Below, in pieces: positions 24,165-34,100 of a stretch of 64,000 nt of DNA. How positions within the stretch are numbered: position 1 is the stretch's first letter; every line of letters starts with the position of its first letter. Origin of the DNA: JASLDZ01 sp964242625 (GTDB taxonomy: Bacteria; Pseudomonadota; Alphaproteobacteria; Caulobacterales; Caulobacteraceae); contig CAXTAO010000001.1 of the NCBI GenBank assembly GCA_964242625.1, positions 1 to 64,000 of the forward strand. The letters run 5' to 3'. The translations under genes were made by a program, and so were the position numbers. Below the pieces are notes generated by a model. It was not told where the DNA came from and ran no database searches. It saw only the letters and a list, made by a program, of their open reading frames with translations.

Positions 24165-26489
24165 TCAGCGACCCACCACCTGCAGCACGCGCCGCGGGTC
24201 GCCCGCGCGGCTCGGGTCGCCCGACACCTCCAGCCGGCCCGCCGAGTCGTTCCAGTGCAGGCGCGTGGTGCGCGCCCCGCCGGACTTTTCGTAGGCGTAG
24301 GATCGCCCGTCGTCTTCGTAGAGGGCGAAGTCGCCGTCTGCGCCGGGGAACACCTTCACCGCCGCGAGCCGCTGCAGCCCCGTGGTGTTCTGCACGGGCT
24401 CGCCCACGGGCACGATCGAGCCCGCGCGCACGAACAAGGGCAGGGTGTCGATCGGCGCGGCGGCGGTGATCGTCTGCCCGCCGCGGAAACGCCGGCCCGT
24501 CCACCAGTCGTACCAGTCGGTCCCGACCGGCAGGTACACGGGCCGCGAGCTCACGCCTTGGTCGGTGACGGGCGCGACCAGGAAGGCGGGACCGAACATG
24601 TATTCGTCACCGAGGTCGGCGGTCTTGACGTCGCCGGGGAAGTCCATCCACAGCGCGCGCATGAAGGGTGCGCCCGTATCGTAAGTCCGGCGGCCCAGCG
24701 CATAGGTATAGGGCAGGAGCGCGTAGCGCAGCCTCAGATACTTGGCAAGGATCGGTTCGGCCTGCTTGCCGTAGGCCCAAACTTCCACCGCCTTGCGGGT
24801 GCCGTGCACGCGCATGGTCGGCAGAAAGGCGCCGTACTCGAACCAGCGGGTGAAGAGCTCGGGATAGTCGTCGTAGCCGCCCACCACCTCGCGCGCGTCG
24901 GACGGATCGAGCAGCGGCGGCCGCGCCGGGTGGTGCACGCCGGGCAGCCCCTGCCAGCCGCCGATGTCGTTCCCCCAGTAGGCGAGGCCCGAGGCGGTGA
25001 AGTTGAGCCCGGTGGGCACCTGCCGCTTCAGGGCGTCCCAGGTCGGGAAGATGTCGGACGACCAGAACAGGTCGCCGTTGCGCTGGGAGCCGAGATAGGC
25101 GGCCCGCGCCAGGATCAGCGCGCGCTGGCCCGGCCGGTCGCGCCGCATGCCCTCGTGAACGCCGCCGGTGTGCACCAGCGGATAGAGGTTGTGGAAGCGC
25201 AACCCCGAGCCGATCGAGTAGAACGAGCCGTCGGGCACGAGGTCGGGTTCGGTCTCGTCCAGCCAGAAGGCGTCGAACCCCTTAGACATGAAGTTGTCGC
25301 GGATCGCCGACCAGTACCAGGCGCGCGCGGCGGGGTTGGTGCTGTCGATCAGCGCGCCCGCCTGGTCGCTCCGCACGGGCAGGCCGTAGGTGGGCGAGCC
25401 GTCGGGGTTCTTCATCAGCCAGCCGTTCTTCGCCAGCATGTCGTAGAAGCGGCCTTCCTTGCGGAAGCGCGGCCAGATCGAGATGATGCTCTGAAAGCCC
25501 TCGTCGTGCAGCCGCTTGTTCATGCCGATGGGGTCGGGCCACTTGGCCGGGTCCATGTCGAACTGGCCCATGCGGGTCCAGTAGAACCAGTCCACCACCA
25601 TGACGTCGGCAGGGTAGCCGCGACGGCGGTATCCCTCCGCCGCATCCAGCACCTCCTGCTGGCTCTCGTAGCGCTGCTTCGACTGGATGAAGCCGAACGC
25701 CGCCTTGGGCGGCAGGGGCGTCGCCCCGGTCAGGCGGCGGTAGCCCGCGTAGATCTCGTCGGGGGTGGATCCCGCGATGACGAAGAACGACACGCGCTCG
25801 CCCACCTCGCTCGACCACTGGGTGCGGCCGTTGAGGCCGGGGGCGAACTGGGTGGCCGACGGATTGTCCCAGGCGATTCCATAGCCGCGGTTGGTGACCA
25901 CGAACGGCACGCACACCGTCTCGCCGGCAGGTGCGTCGTAGTCGTGGCGGCACTGCAGCGTGCGGCCGCGCAGGTCGAGCCGGCCTTCCTGGTTCTGGCC
26001 AAGCCCGTAGTAGTGCTCGTCGTCGGGCGAGGCGAAGGTCGCGGCCACGCGGAAGGTGTGCTCGCCCATGACGTCGTGCGGGGCCATCTCCCAGCCCGTC
26101 ATGGCGAGCAGCACGTCGCCGTCGGGGCGCAGCACCTTCAGCGCCACGTCGGGCACCGATGAGACGAAGTTCACCTCCTGAGGCGAGCTCGGGGGTGCGG
26201 GCGGCGGGGCGGGGGCCACCTCCACCACCAGCCGGCCGGAGGCGAGGCGGTCGCCGGCGGCCGAAGGCTCGCGGCGCCAGCCGGCGGACGCGGGCCGAGC
26301 GATGAAGCCGTATCCTGGTGGGGCCTCGGCGTCCGCACGCCGGGTGCTGAGCGTCACGCGCACGATGTTGGGGGCGTAGGGCGTGACGACCACGCTCGCG
26401 GCGTTGCGCTCCAGCGTCTCGGCGCGAGCCACCCCGCCGCCCGGGACGAGGGCGGCGGCGAGCGCCAGGGCGGATCGGAAGAGGGTCAC
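24165..26489 (-). CDS. GH31 glycosidase, alpha-xylosidase-like, exported
   Basis: A 774-residue GH31 enzyme with a signal peptide (MTLFRSALALAAALVPGGG, cleaved near ARA). Order: N-terminal beta-sandwich, TIM barrel with the nucleophile Asp in FWLDETEPDL (about 410) and the acid/base Asp in LFWSSDIFPTW (about 480), then beta domains. The WLDETEPD motif and YYGLGQNQEGRLDLRG resemble alpha-xylosidases rather than starch-type alpha-glucosidases. The start is GTG at 26489, chosen because GGAG lies seven bases upstream and the signal peptide follows; the long open frame further up is antisense to GH35. It is divergent from GH35. Confidence 0.9.
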   Translation of the reverse strand: MTLFRSALALAAALVPGGGVARAETLERNAASVVVTPYAPNIVRVTLSTRRADAEAPPGYGFIARPASAGWRREPSAAGDRLASGRLVVEVAPAPPPAPPSSPQEVNFVSSVPDVALKVLRPDGDVLLAMTGWEMAPHDVMGEHTFRVAATFASPDDEHYYGLGQNQEGRLDLRGRTLQCRHDYDAPAGETVCVPFVVTNRGYGIAWDNPSATQFAPGLNGRTQWSSEVGERVSFFVIAGSTPDEIYAGYRRLTGATPLPPKAAFGFIQSKQRYESQQEVLDAAEGYRRRGYPADVMVVDWFYWTRMGQFDMDPAKWPDPIGMNKRLHDEGFQSIISIWPRFRKEGRFYDMLAKNGWLMKNPDGSPTYGLPVRSDQAGALIDSTNPAARAWYWSAIRDNFMSKGFDAFWLDETEPDLVPDGSFYSIGSGLRFHNLYPLVHTGGVHEGMRRDRPGQRALILARAAYLGSQRNGDLFWSSDIFPTWDALKRQVPTGLNFTASGLAYWGNDIGGWQGLPGVHHPARPPLLDPSDAREVVGGYDDYPELFTRWFEYGAFLPTMRVHGTRKAVEVWAYGKQAEPILAKYLRLRYALLPYTYALGRRTYDTGAPFMRALWMDFPGDVKTADLGDEYMFGPAFLVAPVTDQGVSSRPVYLPVGTDWYDWWTGRRFRGGQTITAAAPIDTLPLFVRAGSIVPVGEPVQNTTGLQRLAAVKVFPGADGDFALYEDDGRSYAYEKSGGARTTRLHWNDSAGRLEVSGDPSRAGDPRRVLQVVGR

Positions 26490-26514
26490 GGGCGTCTCCG
26501 TCCGGTCTGCGCCA

Positions 26515-26546
26515 ATTCGTATGACAATTGCGGTATTGTCGAAGCG
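26515..26546. promoter_or_regulatory. Overlapping operator-like palindromes between GH31 and GH35
   Basis: ATTCGTATGACAAT (26515-26528) is an imperfect palindrome of the TTGTATGACAA kind bound by many FadR-subfamily regulators. Overlapping it, GACAAT-N6-ATTGTC spans 26523-26540 with perfect 6-bp arms. A half-site copy, CATACGAAT, recurs at 26591-26599, across the GH35 start codon. The gap is only 108 bp, so one bound protein could control both genes. Binding is inferred. Confidence 0.45.
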
Positions 26547-26597
26547 ACCGCAATGTCGGCGGCAGGCGCGGAACAGCGCCGGGGCGGAGGCATACGA

Positions 26598-28208
26598 ATG
26601 CTGGCGATGCGATGGGCGGCCGTGGGCCTGGCGGTCGCGCTGGCGCTGAGCTCCCCGGCGTCTACGCGGGCGCAGTCCGCAGCACACCTCCCGCAGGTGA
26701 GGGCGACCGCGTCGGGCGGCCACGCCTTCTACGTCGACGGGGCGCCTTACTGGATCCTGGGCGCCCAGGTGAACAACTCGAGTTCCTGGCCCGCGGCCAT
26801 GCCCAAGGTCTGGCCGGCGGTGGAGGCGGTCGGCGCGAACACCGTGCTGGCCCCGGTCGCATGGGAGCAGGTCGAGCCGCAGGAGGGCCGGTTCGACTGG
26901 ACCATCCCCGACATGCTGGTGCGCGAGGCGCGCGCCCACGGCGTGCGGCTGGCGCTGCTCTGGTTCGGGACGTGGAAGAACAACGGGCCGAACTATGCGC
27001 CCGCCTGGGTCAAGCTCGACAACCGCCGTTTTCCGCGGGTCCTCACCGCCAAGGGCGAGCCGCGCAATTCGCTGTCGCCCTTCCACGCCGCCACGCTGGA
27101 CGCCGACCGCCGCGCCTTCGCCGCGCTGATGCACCACCTGCGCGAGACGGACGGCGCCCGGCGCACGGTGATCATGGTCCAGGTCGAGAACGAGACGGGG
27201 ACCTACGGCAGCGTGCGCGACTTCGGCGCCGAGGCCGAAGCGCTCTTCGCGCGGCCCGCGCCGCCCGAGATCGCGCGGCTGACCGGCAAGCGCGGGTCCT
27301 GGCGCGACGTCTACGGCCCCGAGGCCGACGAGATGTTCGAGGCATGGGGCGTGGCGCGTTTCGTCGACGCGGTGGCGGCGGCCGGGAAGGCGGAGTACCC
27401 GCTGCCGCTCTACGCCAACGCCGCCTTGCGCAGTTTCGAGCACCAGGACCCGAACAGCTACTCTTCCGGCGGCCCCACCTGGAACGTATTGGACGTGTGG
27501 AAGGCGGTGACGCCGCACGTCGATCTCTTGGCGCCCGACATCTACAGCCCCGATCCGATCTACTACGCCAAGAACCTCGACGCCTACGCCCGGCGCGACA
27601 ACCCGCTCTACGTCGCCGAGACCGGCAACGCGGCTCCCTACGCGCGCTACATGTTCGAGACCTTCGGCCATGGCGCGATCGGCTGGTCGCCCTTCGGCAT
27701 CGACTACACGGGCTACGCCAACTTCCCGCTCGGGGCGGCCCGCATAGACGCCGAAGCGTTAGCGCCCTTCGGGTCGAGCTTCGCCGCCGTCGGCCCCGCC
27801 ATGCGCGAGTGGGCGCGCTGGGGCGCGGAAGGGCGCGTGCAGGGCGTGGCGGAGCCTGTCTCCTCCCACGCCGTCTCCCTGACGCTGTCGCCCGCCTGGT
27901 CGGCCGAGGTGAGCTTCGGCCGGCCGGCGTTCGGTGAAGCGCCCCCGACCGGCAACCCGGAGCCGTCCGGCGGCGCGCTCGTGGCGCAGGTGGGGCCGAA
28001 CAGCTTTGTGGTGACGGCCTTACACGCCCGAGTGGCATTTAGCTCGCGCGATCCCAAGCGGCCGCTGATCTACGACAAGGTCGAGGAGGTCCGGTGGGAC
28101 GGCGCGCAATGGGTCGCCGACCGTATCTGGAACGGCGACCAGACCGACTACGGCCTCAACTTCGGGGCGACGCCCGTCACCCTGCGCGTATCGCTCGCAA
28201 CGTACTGA
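26598..28208 (+). CDS. GH35 beta-galactosidase with DUF5597-type C-terminus, exported
   Basis: A 536-residue GH35 enzyme with a signal peptide (MLAMRWAAVGLAVALALSS, cleaved near TRAQ). The barrel (about 40-360) has the acid/base Glu in MVQVENETGTYG (about 197) and the nucleophile Glu in LYVAETGN (about 340). The C-terminal beta domain (about 380-536) matches the DUF5597 type found in periplasmic bacterial beta-galactosidases. GGAGG seven bases upstream fixes the ATG at 26598. With the divergent GH31 and the GH51 elsewhere in the window it forms a set that could strip galactose, xylose and arabinose from xyloglucan. Confidence 0.92.
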   Translation: MLAMRWAAVGLAVALALSSPASTRAQSAAHLPQVRATASGGHAFYVDGAPYWILGAQVNNSSSWPAAMPKVWPAVEAVGANTVLAPVAWEQVEPQEGRFDWTIPDMLVREARAHGVRLALLWFGTWKNNGPNYAPAWVKLDNRRFPRVLTAKGEPRNSLSPFHAATLDADRRAFAALMHHLRETDGARRTVIMVQVENETGTYGSVRDFGAEAEALFARPAPPEIARLTGKRGSWRDVYGPEADEMFEAWGVARFVDAVAAAGKAEYPLPLYANAALRSFEHQDPNSYSSGGPTWNVLDVWKAVTPHVDLLAPDIYSPDPIYYAKNLDAYARRDNPLYVAETGNAAPYARYMFETFGHGAIGWSPFGIDYTGYANFPLGAARIDAEALAPFGSSFAAVGPAMREWARWGAEGRVQGVAEPVSSHAVSLTLSPAWSAEVSFGRPAFGEAPPTGNPEPSGGALVAQVGPNSFVVTALHARVAFSSRDPKRPLIYDKVEEVRWDGAQWVADRIWNGDQTDYGLNFGATPVTLRVSLATY

Positions 28209-28241
28209 CGCGCGGCGTGGCCGCCCGCGCGTCACCTTGCC
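28206..28241 (+). terminator. Intrinsic terminator-like hairpin after GH35
   Basis: TGACGCGCGG (28206-28215, containing the stop codon) pairs perfectly with CCGCGCGTCA (28225-28234) around a 9-base loop. Only CCTTGCC follows, so the U-tract is poor. Confidence 0.5.
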
Positions 28242-28292
28242 GACTCGCCGCCGCCCTACATCGGTGTCGACGGGAGAGAAGGACGAGAGTGC

Positions 28293-29072
28293 GTGGACAG
28301 CGGATCGTCAGGACTGACCGCCTCTTCCGCCCGCGCCAAAGGTGGGGCGGGTCGCCGCGGCCTGGCGATCGCGCTCAGCATGGGGGTGCACGCGCTGATC
28401 CTCGCGGCGGTGGTCGCGTCCATCCGCGCGCCGTCGCCGGTGGTGAGCTCGCCGCCCGTCGAACTGGCCATCCCGCCGCCCGTCGCGGAGCCTTCGCCGG
28501 AGCCCAGCGCGCCGGCACGGCGGGGAAGCGCCAGGGCGGCGAGCCGGCCGACGCCGGCCCCGGCCGCGATGACCCCCGTCGCGGTCACGCCTCGCCATGC
28601 CGTCACCTCCGCCCCCGCCACGCCGGCGGCGCCGGCTGGATCGAGCGTCGATGTCGCCTTGGGAGAGGGCGAGCTTGCGGGCGCGGAGCTCGCGGGCTCC
28701 GGCGCGGGCTCGGGCGGCGTCTGCGACATGGGCGTGCGGCTGCGCGAGGCGCTGCGCGGCGATCCCCGCGTCGCGGCCGCGGTCGCTTCCCTGGCCGCCG
28801 GCGGGAGCGGGCGCGCCTTCCGCATCTGGAACGGCGACTGGGTGGCGCGGTCGGGCGAAGACGGGCTGGGGCTCGCCACCGTGCGCGAGGCCGTTGCGTG
28901 GACGGTCGGCTTCGCGCCGGCGGCGTGCCGCGAGGCGGTGAGGCGCGGGCTCGTGCTGATCCCGGTAGGCTCGCCGTCCGGCGAGGTGCGCCTGGCGATC
29001 GGCGCCGCCCGCCTGTGGAGCTGGTCTGAGCTGACGGGCCTCGCCGACCGGCGCCCTCCGTCCGACGGGTAG
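28293..29072 (+). CDS. TonB-like membrane-anchored protein without a recognisable TonB C-terminal domain
   Basis: A 259-residue protein. One N-terminal membrane helix (GLAIALSMGVHALILAAVVAS) is followed by a Pro/Ala-rich periplasmic linker (about 50-125), the layout of TonB. The last 120 residues, from CDMGVRLREALRGDPRV to LWSWSELTGLA, do not show the TonB C-terminal pattern. They look like a small folded domain whose family I cannot name, with WNGDWV and two cysteines. The start is GTG at 28293 after GGACGAGAG. Energy transduction or envelope anchoring is a guess from layout. Confidence 0.7.
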   Translation: MDSGSSGLTASSARAKGGAGRRGLAIALSMGVHALILAAVVASIRAPSPVVSSPPVELAIPPPVAEPSPEPSAPARRGSARAASRPTPAPAAMTPVAVTPRHAVTSAPATPAAPAGSSVDVALGEGELAGAELAGSGAGSGGVCDMGVRLREALRGDPRVAAAVASLAAGGSGRAFRIWNGDWVARSGEDGLGLATVREAVAWTVGFAPAACREAVRRGLVLIPVGSPSGEVRLAIGAARLWSWSELTGLADRRPPSDG

Positions 29073-29119
29073 GGGGCTGCGGTCCCGCCGCACTCCCCGC
29101 TCGCGCGTTCAGGCGCCCA

Positions 29120-29707
29120 TCAGGCGAGCACGATCACCACGACCCGGCGATTCTGCGCGCGTCCCGCCCGCGTGCGGTTGGGCGCCACGGGCGCCTCCTG
29201 GCCATAGGAGATGGTCGAGATGCGGTTCAGCGCCACGCCGTTCCTGTTCATGAACAGCCGCACGGCCTCCGCCCGGTCCTCTCCCAGCTTCTTGTTATAG
29301 GCGGGCGAGCCGGTGTTGTCGGTGTGGCCCTGGATCTCGACGTAGACGTTGCGGTTGTCGCTCTTCAGCTTGTCCACGAAGGCCGACAGCCGGCTCTGGG
29401 CTTCGGGGGAAAGATTGGCGCGGTCGACCGGGAACTTCACCGAGTCGTCGCTCAGAACGAGCGAATAGAGGAACTTGCCCTCGGCGAGCTTGCCGGCGGC
29501 GGTGGCGCGGTCCAGCGCCTCGCGCGATGTGCGGTCGAGGTCGGACAGGTGCGCGTCGTGCCGGTCCAGGCGCTGGCCGTTCGCGTCGACCTTCTGATCG
29601 ACCATGCCGACCTGCTCGCGAACGAAGCCCTTGGTGGCGCAACCGCTGATCCCGATTACGGCGACCAGCGCCAGCGAAGCGCCCGCGGCGCCGTTCTTCA
29701 TCCTCAT
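29120..29707 (-). CDS. OmpA-family outer-membrane lipoprotein
   Basis: A 195-residue lipoprotein. The signal peptide ends in a lipobox (GISGC, Cys 22). A short helical stretch (about 28-70, LDRHDAHLSDLDR) precedes the OmpA C-terminal peptidoglycan-binding domain (about 80-190) with VYVEIQGHTDNTGS, YNKKLGEDRAEAVRLFM and the Arg-rich GRAQNRRVVVIV end. It should tie the outer membrane to peptidoglycan. The ATG at 29707 is chosen for AGAGG six bases upstream; a second ATG six bases later is possible. Confidence 0.92.
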   Translation of the reverse strand: MRMKNGAAGASLALVAVIGISGCATKGFVREQVGMVDQKVDANGQRLDRHDAHLSDLDRTSREALDRATAAGKLAEGKFLYSLVLSDDSVKFPVDRANLSPEAQSRLSAFVDKLKSDNRNVYVEIQGHTDNTGSPAYNKKLGEDRAEAVRLFMNRNGVALNRISTISYGQEAPVAPNRTRAGRAQNRRVVVIVLA

Positions 29708-29953
29708 GGCTTTCCTCTTCGGCAGGGGCGGGGCCCTGACCCGGCTTATCGCTCGTGTCGGCGCACGCCCGCCTTGACAAGGTCCCAAGTCCGCGGGGCG
29801 AGATTGTGGCTTCCGCGCCACAAGCCCGCCATCCCGCCGCCCGCAAGCGTCAGCCTCGCGCTTATGCGCCGCGATGGAGATGCGGGCGCCGGGATCATCC
29901 ACCGCCGGGTTGCGTTGAAGCCGCGACGACAACTCCCTCGCAAGGAAGCGAAC

Positions 29954-30367
29954 ATGAGCGACATCAGCGCCAACGGACACGTGCAATCGGGCTTCGGCAA
30001 GCTCGAGTCGGTCGCGGGCGACGCGATCGGGTCGGAGAACCTCCAGGCTCAGGGCGGCGCCGACAAGGTCGAGGGCAAGGCGAAGGAAGCCGTCGGCTCC
30101 GCCAAGGAGGCCGTGAACACCGTCAAGGAGAAGCTGGCGCCCGTCGCCGACCAGGCGAAGGACGTCGCATCGCGCGTAGGCGATCAGGCCAAGCAGGCCT
30201 ACGGCGCGGTGTCCGAGCGGGCCCAGGACCTGAAGGAACGGGTCGATCCGATCGTGCAGGAGAAGCCCTATCTCGCGCTCCTAGCGGCGGCCGGCCTAGG
30301 CTTCCTCGCCGCGCGGCTCCTGGCGCCGGGTGGGCCGCGGGTGATCTACGTGAAGCCTCGGGACTGA
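29954..30367 (+). CDS. CsbD-like stress protein with C-terminal membrane helix
   Basis: A 137-residue protein in two parts. The N-terminal CsbD-like region (about 8-45) has GKLESVAGDAIGSENLQAQGGADKVEGKAKEA in pieces. A long amphipathic helix with repeated AKEAV/AKDVA units (about 45-105) follows, then one membrane helix (YLALLAAAGLGFLAARLL) as in DUF883 proteins. Such proteins rise under general stress in many alphaproteobacteria; the molecular role is unknown. AAGGAAG precedes the ATG. It is divergent from the OmpA-like gene. Confidence 0.82.
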   Translation: MSDISANGHVQSGFGKLESVAGDAIGSENLQAQGGADKVEGKAKEAVGSAKEAVNTVKEKLAPVADQAKDVASRVGDQAKQAYGAVSERAQDLKERVDPIVQEKPYLALLAAAGLGFLAARLLAPGGPRVIYVKPRD

Positions 30368-31131
30368 GACGGGCGCGCGGTGGGGGTCGTCGGCGGCTCC
30401 CACCCGCGACGCCGACGCGGCGCCACTCTCAGCCCGTGCTCTCTCGTGAGAGTGCGTGTCGTCACCGTGGCCGCCCTCTATCTCGTCATGCGGATGGCCT
30501 GCGCCGGACCCGCCGAGAACTTCCCTTTCGCGGGGCGCCGCACCCCGGCGGTCGCGGGCAGGTCTCGTCGCCTTGTTCGGCCCGATCCGCTGGCGCGGAC
30601 TGAACGCCTCCGATCGTCTGATATACGCCCTGAGAAGTCAGCGACGGGCACGGCAGGAGGCCGCGTAGGCCTAGCCGCCGCGGGATCTCCGCCGGCCAGG
30701 GCGCGATATCTCCGCCGGCCAGGGCGCGATCGCCCATCCACCTCGGCGTCTTCGCCCTTGCGCTTCACGGGCGGTCCGAGTTGTGGCCCTCGCCGCCGCA
30801 CCCGCCGTCACCGCGGCCATGATCCTTGCCGGAGCGACACAACGAACGCCGCCCCAAACGGAGCGCGCGCCACCATGACTGGATGCGACATTCCGTCGCC
30901 ACAAATGGGGTTGGCTTTCCAGCTTTGTTCACCTGCCAGAAAGATCCGCCGAGTCGTCCTCCAATCGTCATGTGGCGCGAATGCGACAGATTCGTTGCCA
31001 TCAAACCATCACGGGCCCGACATGATTGACGGCGTTCCGGCGCGCGGCCCAACGTGACGACCGAGCGCTGACCGGGGTCGGCGCCACGGAATCGGTCGGC
31101 GAGCCAAGCGCGCCGTGCTGGAGGGACATCC
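30368..31131. other. Long gene-poor region before TonB receptor 1
   Basis: 764 bp without a convincing gene. From left: an inverted repeat with 8-bp arms CGTCGGCG (30388-30395) and CGCCGACG (30410-30417), which may end the CsbD-like transcript; a second, with arms CACTCTC (30424-30430) and GAGAGTG (30448-30454); a perfect 23-bp tandem duplication at 30685-30730; and from about 30830 on a lower-GC stretch that should hold the receptor promoter, with GCGAC-N5-GTCGC at 30885-30899. Open frames here are Arg/Pro-rich and lack domains and ribosome-binding sites. Confidence 0.6.
30685..30730. repeat. Perfect 23-bp tandem duplication
   Basis: Two head-to-tail copies, 30685-30707 and 30708-30730, starting ATCTCCGCCGGCC and ending GGGCGCGAT, match at all 23 positions. 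Nothing comparable surrounds them. A recent slippage event in non-coding DNA is the simplest reading. Confidence 0.85.
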
Positions 31132-34100
31132 TTGATCAACACCACCACGCGCGGACGCATGCTCGCGTCCTCGATCCTGGTCGGCGCCGCCGCGCTGGCC
31201 TTCGCCGCGCCGGCCTTCGCCCAGACCGCGCCCCAGCCCAGCGGCGCCGATCGCCCGCCGATCGGCCCGAGCCCCGCGTCGGTCGGCTCCGATTCGCCGC
31301 CCTCGACCGGCGGTCAGGAGGTGGTGGTCACCGGTTCGCGCATCCGCCAGCCTAACCTGACCTCGACCAGCCCGCTGACGGTGGTCAACCACCAGGAGCT
31401 GGTGTTTCAGGGCACCACCAACGTCGAGAGCCTGCTGAACAACCTGCCGCAGGTGACCGCGAACCAGACCTCGCAGGTCTCCAACGGCTCCAACGGCACG
31501 TCCTCGCTGAACCTGCGCAACCTGGGCACGCTGCGCACCCTCGTGCTGGTTGACGGCAAGCGCCTGACGCCGGGCGACTCGACCAGCGGCGGCGCGGCCG
31601 ACATCAACAACATCCCCGCCGCCCTGGTGGACCGCGTCGACGTGGTCACCGGCGGCGCCTCGGCGGTGTACGGCTCCGACGCCGTCGCCGGCGTCGTCAA
31701 CTTCATCATGAAGAAGAACTTCGAGGGTCTGCGTATCGATGCGCAGACGAGCTTCTACAACCACCAGAACGGCAACGATCAGGCCAAGGGCTTCCTCGGC
31801 TCTGCGCCTTATCTGACGGGCGCGGTGCCTGTGCCGGGCGACGTGGACGCCGATGGGTGGGTCTACGACGTGTCCGCCATTCTCGGGGCCAACTCGCCCG
31901 ACGACAAGGGCAATATCACCACCTACGCCGACTATCGCCACCTGACGCCGGTGCTGCAATCGACCCGCGACTACTCGGCCTGTACGGTTCAGACGGCCGG
32001 TAACACCAACAACACCCACGTTTGCGGCGGCTCGTCCAACACCGCCTACGGTCGCTTCGACAACACCGGGCCGCGTAACGCCATAACCGGTCGCGGCACC
32101 GCGGGCGTGACCAACAACCCGGACGGCAGCAAGTCGTTCGTCGCGAACTCGGGGGCCTACGCCTATAATTTCGGTCCGGTGAACTACCTGCAGCGTGAGG
32201 ACGACACCTACCGCGCGGGCTACTTCGGCCACTATAAGATCAACGATGCGCTGGACGTGTACTCTGACTTCATGTTCATGCGCGACCAGACGGACGCACA
32301 GATCGCGCCCTCGGGCTTCTTCTCGGGCCAGGGTCCCGATCTCGGCACCGCCTTCACCTTCAATTGCAACAACCCGCTCATCGGCGCGTCGCAAGCCGCC
32401 GCCCTCTGCCCGGGCTCGGTGATCACCCCCGGCGCGGCCGGCGGCGACACGGTGACGACTTCCATCCGCTACCGCTTCGCCAGCGCGCCGCGGAACACCG
32501 ACTTTGTCCACAGCGACTACAAGGTCGACATCGGCGCCCGGGGCGACCTGGGGCAGGGCTGGCACTACGACGCTTACCTGCAGTACGGCCGGTCGGACAC
32601 TGATAACCTGACCACCAACTACGCCTCGCTTAGCCGCCTGCAGAACGCGCTGAACGTCGTGAACGTCAACGGCCAGGCGGTCTGCGCCGGCGGCCAGACC
32701 GGATGCGTGCCGCTCGACATCTTCTCCTCGCTGGGTCGCGGCTTCACCAAGGAAGCGCTCGGCTACGTGCTGGTGCCCGCCTTCCAGACCGGCTCCTCGA
32801 TCGAACAGGTGGCCCACGCCGACATCAGCGGCGACCTCGGCCAGTACGGCGTCAAGAGCCCGTTCGCGGATGAGGGGTTGGGCGTGGCGTTCGGCACCGA
32901 GTACCGCCGCGAGTACATCACCACCCATTACGACACCGAGCAGCAAACGGCCGACCTCTCCGGCGGCGGCGGCCAGGCTCTAGACGTGACCGGCGCCTTC
33001 GACGTGTACGAGCTGTTCGGCGAAGCCCGCCTGCCGCTGGTCTCCAACAAGCCCTTCATCAAGGACCTGTCGATCGACGTCGGCTACCGCTTCTCCGACT
33101 ATTCGACTTCGGGCAAGACCGACACCTACAAGGCCGAGGCGAACTACTCGCCGACGCCGGACGTGCGGGTGCGCTTCAGCTACAACCACGCGACGCGCGC
33201 GCCTTCGGCGGTGGAGCTCTTCACGCCACAGGTCGCCGGCCTCGGCACCTTCCAGGACCCCTGCTCGGGCGCCGCGCCGCAATTCACGCAGGCGCAGTGC
33301 GCCCGAACCGGGCTGAACCCCGCGCTCTACGGCCTGATCCAGCCCTGCGCCTCCTCGCAGTGCGAGATCCTGTCGGGCGGCAACCCCGGGCTCAAGCCTG
33401 AAATCGCAGACACCTACTCGATCGGCGCCGTCTTCACGCCACGCTTCTTCCGCGGGTTCAGCGCCTCGGTCGACTACTTCAACATCGATATCCAGGGCGT
33501 CATCGCTTCGGGCGCCTCGCCGTCGACCATTCTTAACGGCTGCGCGTCCGGCAACGATGCGTACTGCTCGCTCATCCAGCGCGACCAACAGGGATCGGTG
33601 AACAGCGCCCAGGGCTACGTCCTGCAGCTGAACCAGAACTCCGGCCAGCTGCAGACGCGCGGCGTCGACTTCACCGCCAACTATCGCCTGCCATTTAACC
33701 GCTTCGGCTTCACCTCGGCGATCCCGGGTGCGCTGAACTTCGACTTGGTGGGCACCTGGACCGAAGACCTGACCTTCCAGCCGCAGCCGCTCGGCGGCCA
33801 TTACAACTGCGCGGGCCTGTTCGGTCCCGAGTGCGGCGTCCCCCAGCCGCACTGGCGCGGTTCGTTCCGCACCACCTGGCTCGTGAACAGCGCGATCAAC
33901 CTCTCGGCAAACGTGCGCTACACCGGCCGCGTGAAGCTCGACTACAACAACGGCAATCCGCTTCTGAACGGTGGCGAGGGTTTCTTCGACAACGCGGACG
34001 GCAAGATCTCGGGCTACTATTACTTCGACTTGGCCGCGACTTACCGCTTCAAGGACCGCTATACCTTCCGCGTCGGCGTCAACAACATCCTCGACAAGGA

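Noticed and set aside
30380..31057. Plus-strand frame of 225 codons and an overlapping 70-codon frame ending at 30668 in the gene-free stretch
   Set aside because: Arg/Pro-rich with no recognisable motif or start signal; the end of the shorter one (ALFGPIRWRGLNASDRLIYAL) looks protein-like but is too short and isolated to call.
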